A stretch of 6,438 bases of DNA from Anaerolineales bacterium UBA2317 (GTDB taxonomy: Bacteria > Chloroflexota > Anaerolineae > Anaerolineales > Villigracilaceae): positions 44,117 to 50,554 of the forward strand of contig DDVH01000010.1 in assembly GCA_002345215.1 (NCBI GenBank), read 5' to 3'. This document shows positions 5,507 through 6,438 of the stretch, in pieces (position 1 is the stretch's first letter; the number at the start of each line of letters is the position of its first letter). Below the pieces are notes generated by a model. It made no database searches. It was not told where the DNA came from and saw nothing but the letters and a program-made list of their open reading frames with translations. The translations under genes were made by a program, and so were the position numbers.

Positions 5507-5537
5507 TCTATAAACTAAATTTTGATTTCGATATCAA
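5507..5537 (-). promoter_or_regulatory. Candidate sigma-70-type promoter for the rplC operon
   Basis: TTGATA (minus strand, 5532-5537) matches 5 of 6 bases of the -35 consensus and lies inside the last codons of rpsJ. A 17-nt spacer leads to TTTATA (5509-5514), a weak -10; an overlapping TATAGA (5507-5512) is a better -10 but with a 19-nt spacer. A transcript from here would start around 5498-5503, just before helix P0, which is where a leader should begin. AT-rich sequence makes chance matches common, so this is tentative. Confidence 0.35.
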
Positions 5538-5823
5538 CACCTGCAGGCAGGTTTAAGCGCATCAACATATCAATCGTTTTTGAATCTGGGTCTAAAACAT
5601 CAATCAAACGATTGTGTGTGCGGATTTCAAAATGCTCATGCGAATCTTTATCAATGAAAGCAGAGCGCCGTATTGTAAAGCGTTCTAGTTTGCTTGGCAA
5701 GGGTACCGGACCAACAACATGAGCACCTGTGCGTTCAGCAGTTTCAACAATCCGTTTGGCAGATTGGTCAAGCACACGATGGTCGTAGGCTTTTAGGCGG
5801 ATACGTATTTTTTGTTTAGCCAT
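5515..5823 (-). CDS. rpsJ: 30S ribosomal protein S10 (uS10, NusE)
   Basis: S10 is a 30S head protein and, as NusE, a partner of NusB and NusG in transcription antitermination and transcription-translation coupling. The 102 residues match the family. IRIRLKAYDHRVLDQSA (about residues 6-22) is the conserved first strand and helix. GPVPLPSKLERFTIRRSAF (about 38-56) contains the start of the long ribosome-binding loop, and EIRTHNRLIDV (about 66-76) is the family signature. The usual Ser-Pro-His after the loop's Arg reads Ser-Ala-Phe here, a modest variation. The ATG lies 11 nt after the tuf stop with GGAG at 5828-5831 (4-nt spacing). Its tight link to tuf and 174-nt separation from rplC suggest it belongs to the upstream str-type transcription unit. 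Confidence 0.98.
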   Translation of the reverse strand: MAKQKIRIRLKAYDHRVLDQSAKRIVETAERTGAHVVGPVPLPSKLERFTIRRSAFIDKDSHEHFEIRTHNRLIDVLDPDSKTIDMLMRLNLPAGVDIEIKI

Positions 5824-5834
5824 GATTCTCCGCC

Positions 5835-6438
5835 TTACTCAATAATTTTAGTAACGACACCAGCACCGACAGTGAGCCCACCTTCACGAATAGCAAACTT
5901 ACTGCCTTGTTCGAGAGCCACTGGCACGATGAGTTCAACGGTGAGGTTGACATTGTCACCCGGCATCACCATCTCAACACCATCGGGTAATTTGATGTCA
6001 CCTGTCACATCCATGGTGCGGATGTAAAACTGCGGACGGTATCCACTGAAGAATGCCTTGTGACGTCCACCTTCTTCTTTCTTGAGAACGTACACTTCAG
6101 CTAAGAACTTCTTGTGTGGAGTCACGGAACCTGGTTTGACTAATACTTGTCCACGTTCGATGTCATCACGTTCAATACCACGAAGAAGGATACCAGCATT
6201 GTCACCTGCGACGGCTTCGTCCAGTTCTTTGTGGAACATTTCGATGCCGGTGATGACGCTGTCTTTGGTGTCTCGTAAGCCGACGATGGAGATGGCATCA
6301 CCTTTCTTTGCCACACCACGGTCTACACGTCCAGTGACCACTGTTCCTCGTCCTTTGATGGAGAACACATCTTCGACTGCCATCATGAACGGTTTGTCCA
6401 TTTCACGTTTTGGTTCGGGGATGTATTCATCTACGACA
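5835..6438 (-). CDS. tuf: Elongation factor Tu, C-terminal half (domains II and III; 5' end outside window)
   Basis: EF-Tu is the GTPase that carries aminoacyl-tRNA to the ribosomal A site. About 200 codons are present of a usual 395-400. The frame stays open to the window edge and the residues read there (VVDEYIPEPKRE before the first internal Met at 6399-6401) match EF-Tu at the G-domain/domain II junction, so that Met is not the start. Domain II holds EDVFSIKGRGTVVTGRVDRG. Domain III holds FFSGYRPQFYIRTMDVTG and MVMPGDN, then IREGGLTVGAGVVTK at the end. The GTP-binding motifs lie beyond the window. Leu (codon 5874-5876) stands where E. coli and Thermus have Arg in REGGRTVGAG. It is followed after 11 nt by rpsJ, the str-operon ending seen in many bacteria. 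Confidence 0.97.
   Translation of the reverse strand, partial: VVDEYIPEPKREMDKPFMMAVEDVFSIKGRGTVVTGRVDRGVAKKGDAISIVGLRDTKDSVITGIEMFHKELDEAVAGDNAGILLRGIERDDIERGQVLVKPGSVTPHKKFLAEVYVLKKEEGGRHKAFFSGYRPQFYIRTMDVTGDIKLPDGVEMVMPGDNVNLTVELIVPVALEQGSKFAIREGGLTVGAGVVTKIIE

Larger units (their letters stand above)
5341..5514 (-). promoter_or_regulatory. Structured 5' leader of rplC (three-way junction RNA), likely ribosomal-protein autoregulation
   Basis: The 174-nt gap between rpsJ and rplC is the only long non-coding stretch. On the minus-strand RNA I can pair: a closing helix P0, 5362-5374 with 5476-5488 (12 pairs including one G-U, one C-U mismatch); P1, 5409-5415 with 5470-5476 (7 of 7); P2, 5422-5428 with 5458-5464 (7 of 7), above an asymmetric internal loop (5416-5421 / 5465-5469); an apical hairpin, 5441-5445 with 5453-5457; and P3, 5375-5383 with 5390-5397 (8 pairs, one bulged G). 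P0, P1 and P3 meet in a three-way junction with an 11-nt linker (5398-5408); base 5476 can belong to P0 or P1. P0 ends 5 nt before the rplC SD. No U-tract follows the helices, so translational control seems likelier than attenuation. The pairings are seen; the function is inferred. Confidence 0.7.

Noticed and set aside
5835..6401. A complete short gene starting at the Met at 6399-6401.
   Set aside because: The frame continues upstream to the window edge with EF-Tu-like residues, so this is the internal part of a truncated tuf, not a start.

Overview
The window is one continuous block of ribosomal-protein genes, all on the minus strand. Read in the direction of transcription (right to left) the order is: the 3' half of tuf (EF-Tu), rpsJ (S10), a 174-nt non-coding gap, rplC (L3), rplD (L4), rplW (L23), rplB (L2), rpsS (S19), rplV (L22), rpsC (S3), rplP (L16), rpmC (L29), rpsQ (S17), rplN (L14), and the 5' part of rplX (L24). 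This is the bacterial S10 operon running into the start of the spc operon, with the end of a str-type operon (tuf-rpsJ) upstream. Two genes are cut by the window: tuf at the right edge and rplX at the left edge. No frameshift, pseudogene, mobile element, tRNA, CRISPR array or plus-strand gene is supported.

The organism is a bacterium. Family-level wording in L2 (an MSPRDHPHGGG active-site block and an N-terminus beginning MAVKKYKPITPG), L3 and S3 reminds me of Chloroflexota, perhaps Anaerolineae. This is inference from remembered sequence character, with no search behind it, and I hold it at roughly even odds or a little better.

From rplC to rplX the genes are packed tightly. Junctions range from a 4-nt overlap (rpmC/rpsQ) and a 1-nt overlap (rplW/rplB) to gaps of 3-31 nt, and at several the stop codon lies inside the next gene's Shine-Dalgarno (SD) sequence, which suggests translational coupling. 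The products act together: L3, L4, L23, L2, L22, L16, L29, L14 and L24 build the 50S subunit, and S10, S19, S3 and S17 the 30S. EF-Tu delivers aminoacyl-tRNA to the finished ribosome.

The one part not explained by genes is the 174-nt gap between rpsJ and rplC (5341-5514). Its minus-strand RNA can fold into a three-way junction. A long closing helix has ends about 100 nt apart, and it encloses a long irregular arm and a shorter hairpin. The closing helix ends just before the rplC ribosome-binding site. A plausible promoter overlaps the end of rpsJ. I read this as a likely autoregulatory leader for the rplC-onward operon, lying after rpsJ instead of before it as in E. coli. It is the most interesting object in the window, and whether it matches a described ribosomal leader family cannot be decided from the sequence alone.
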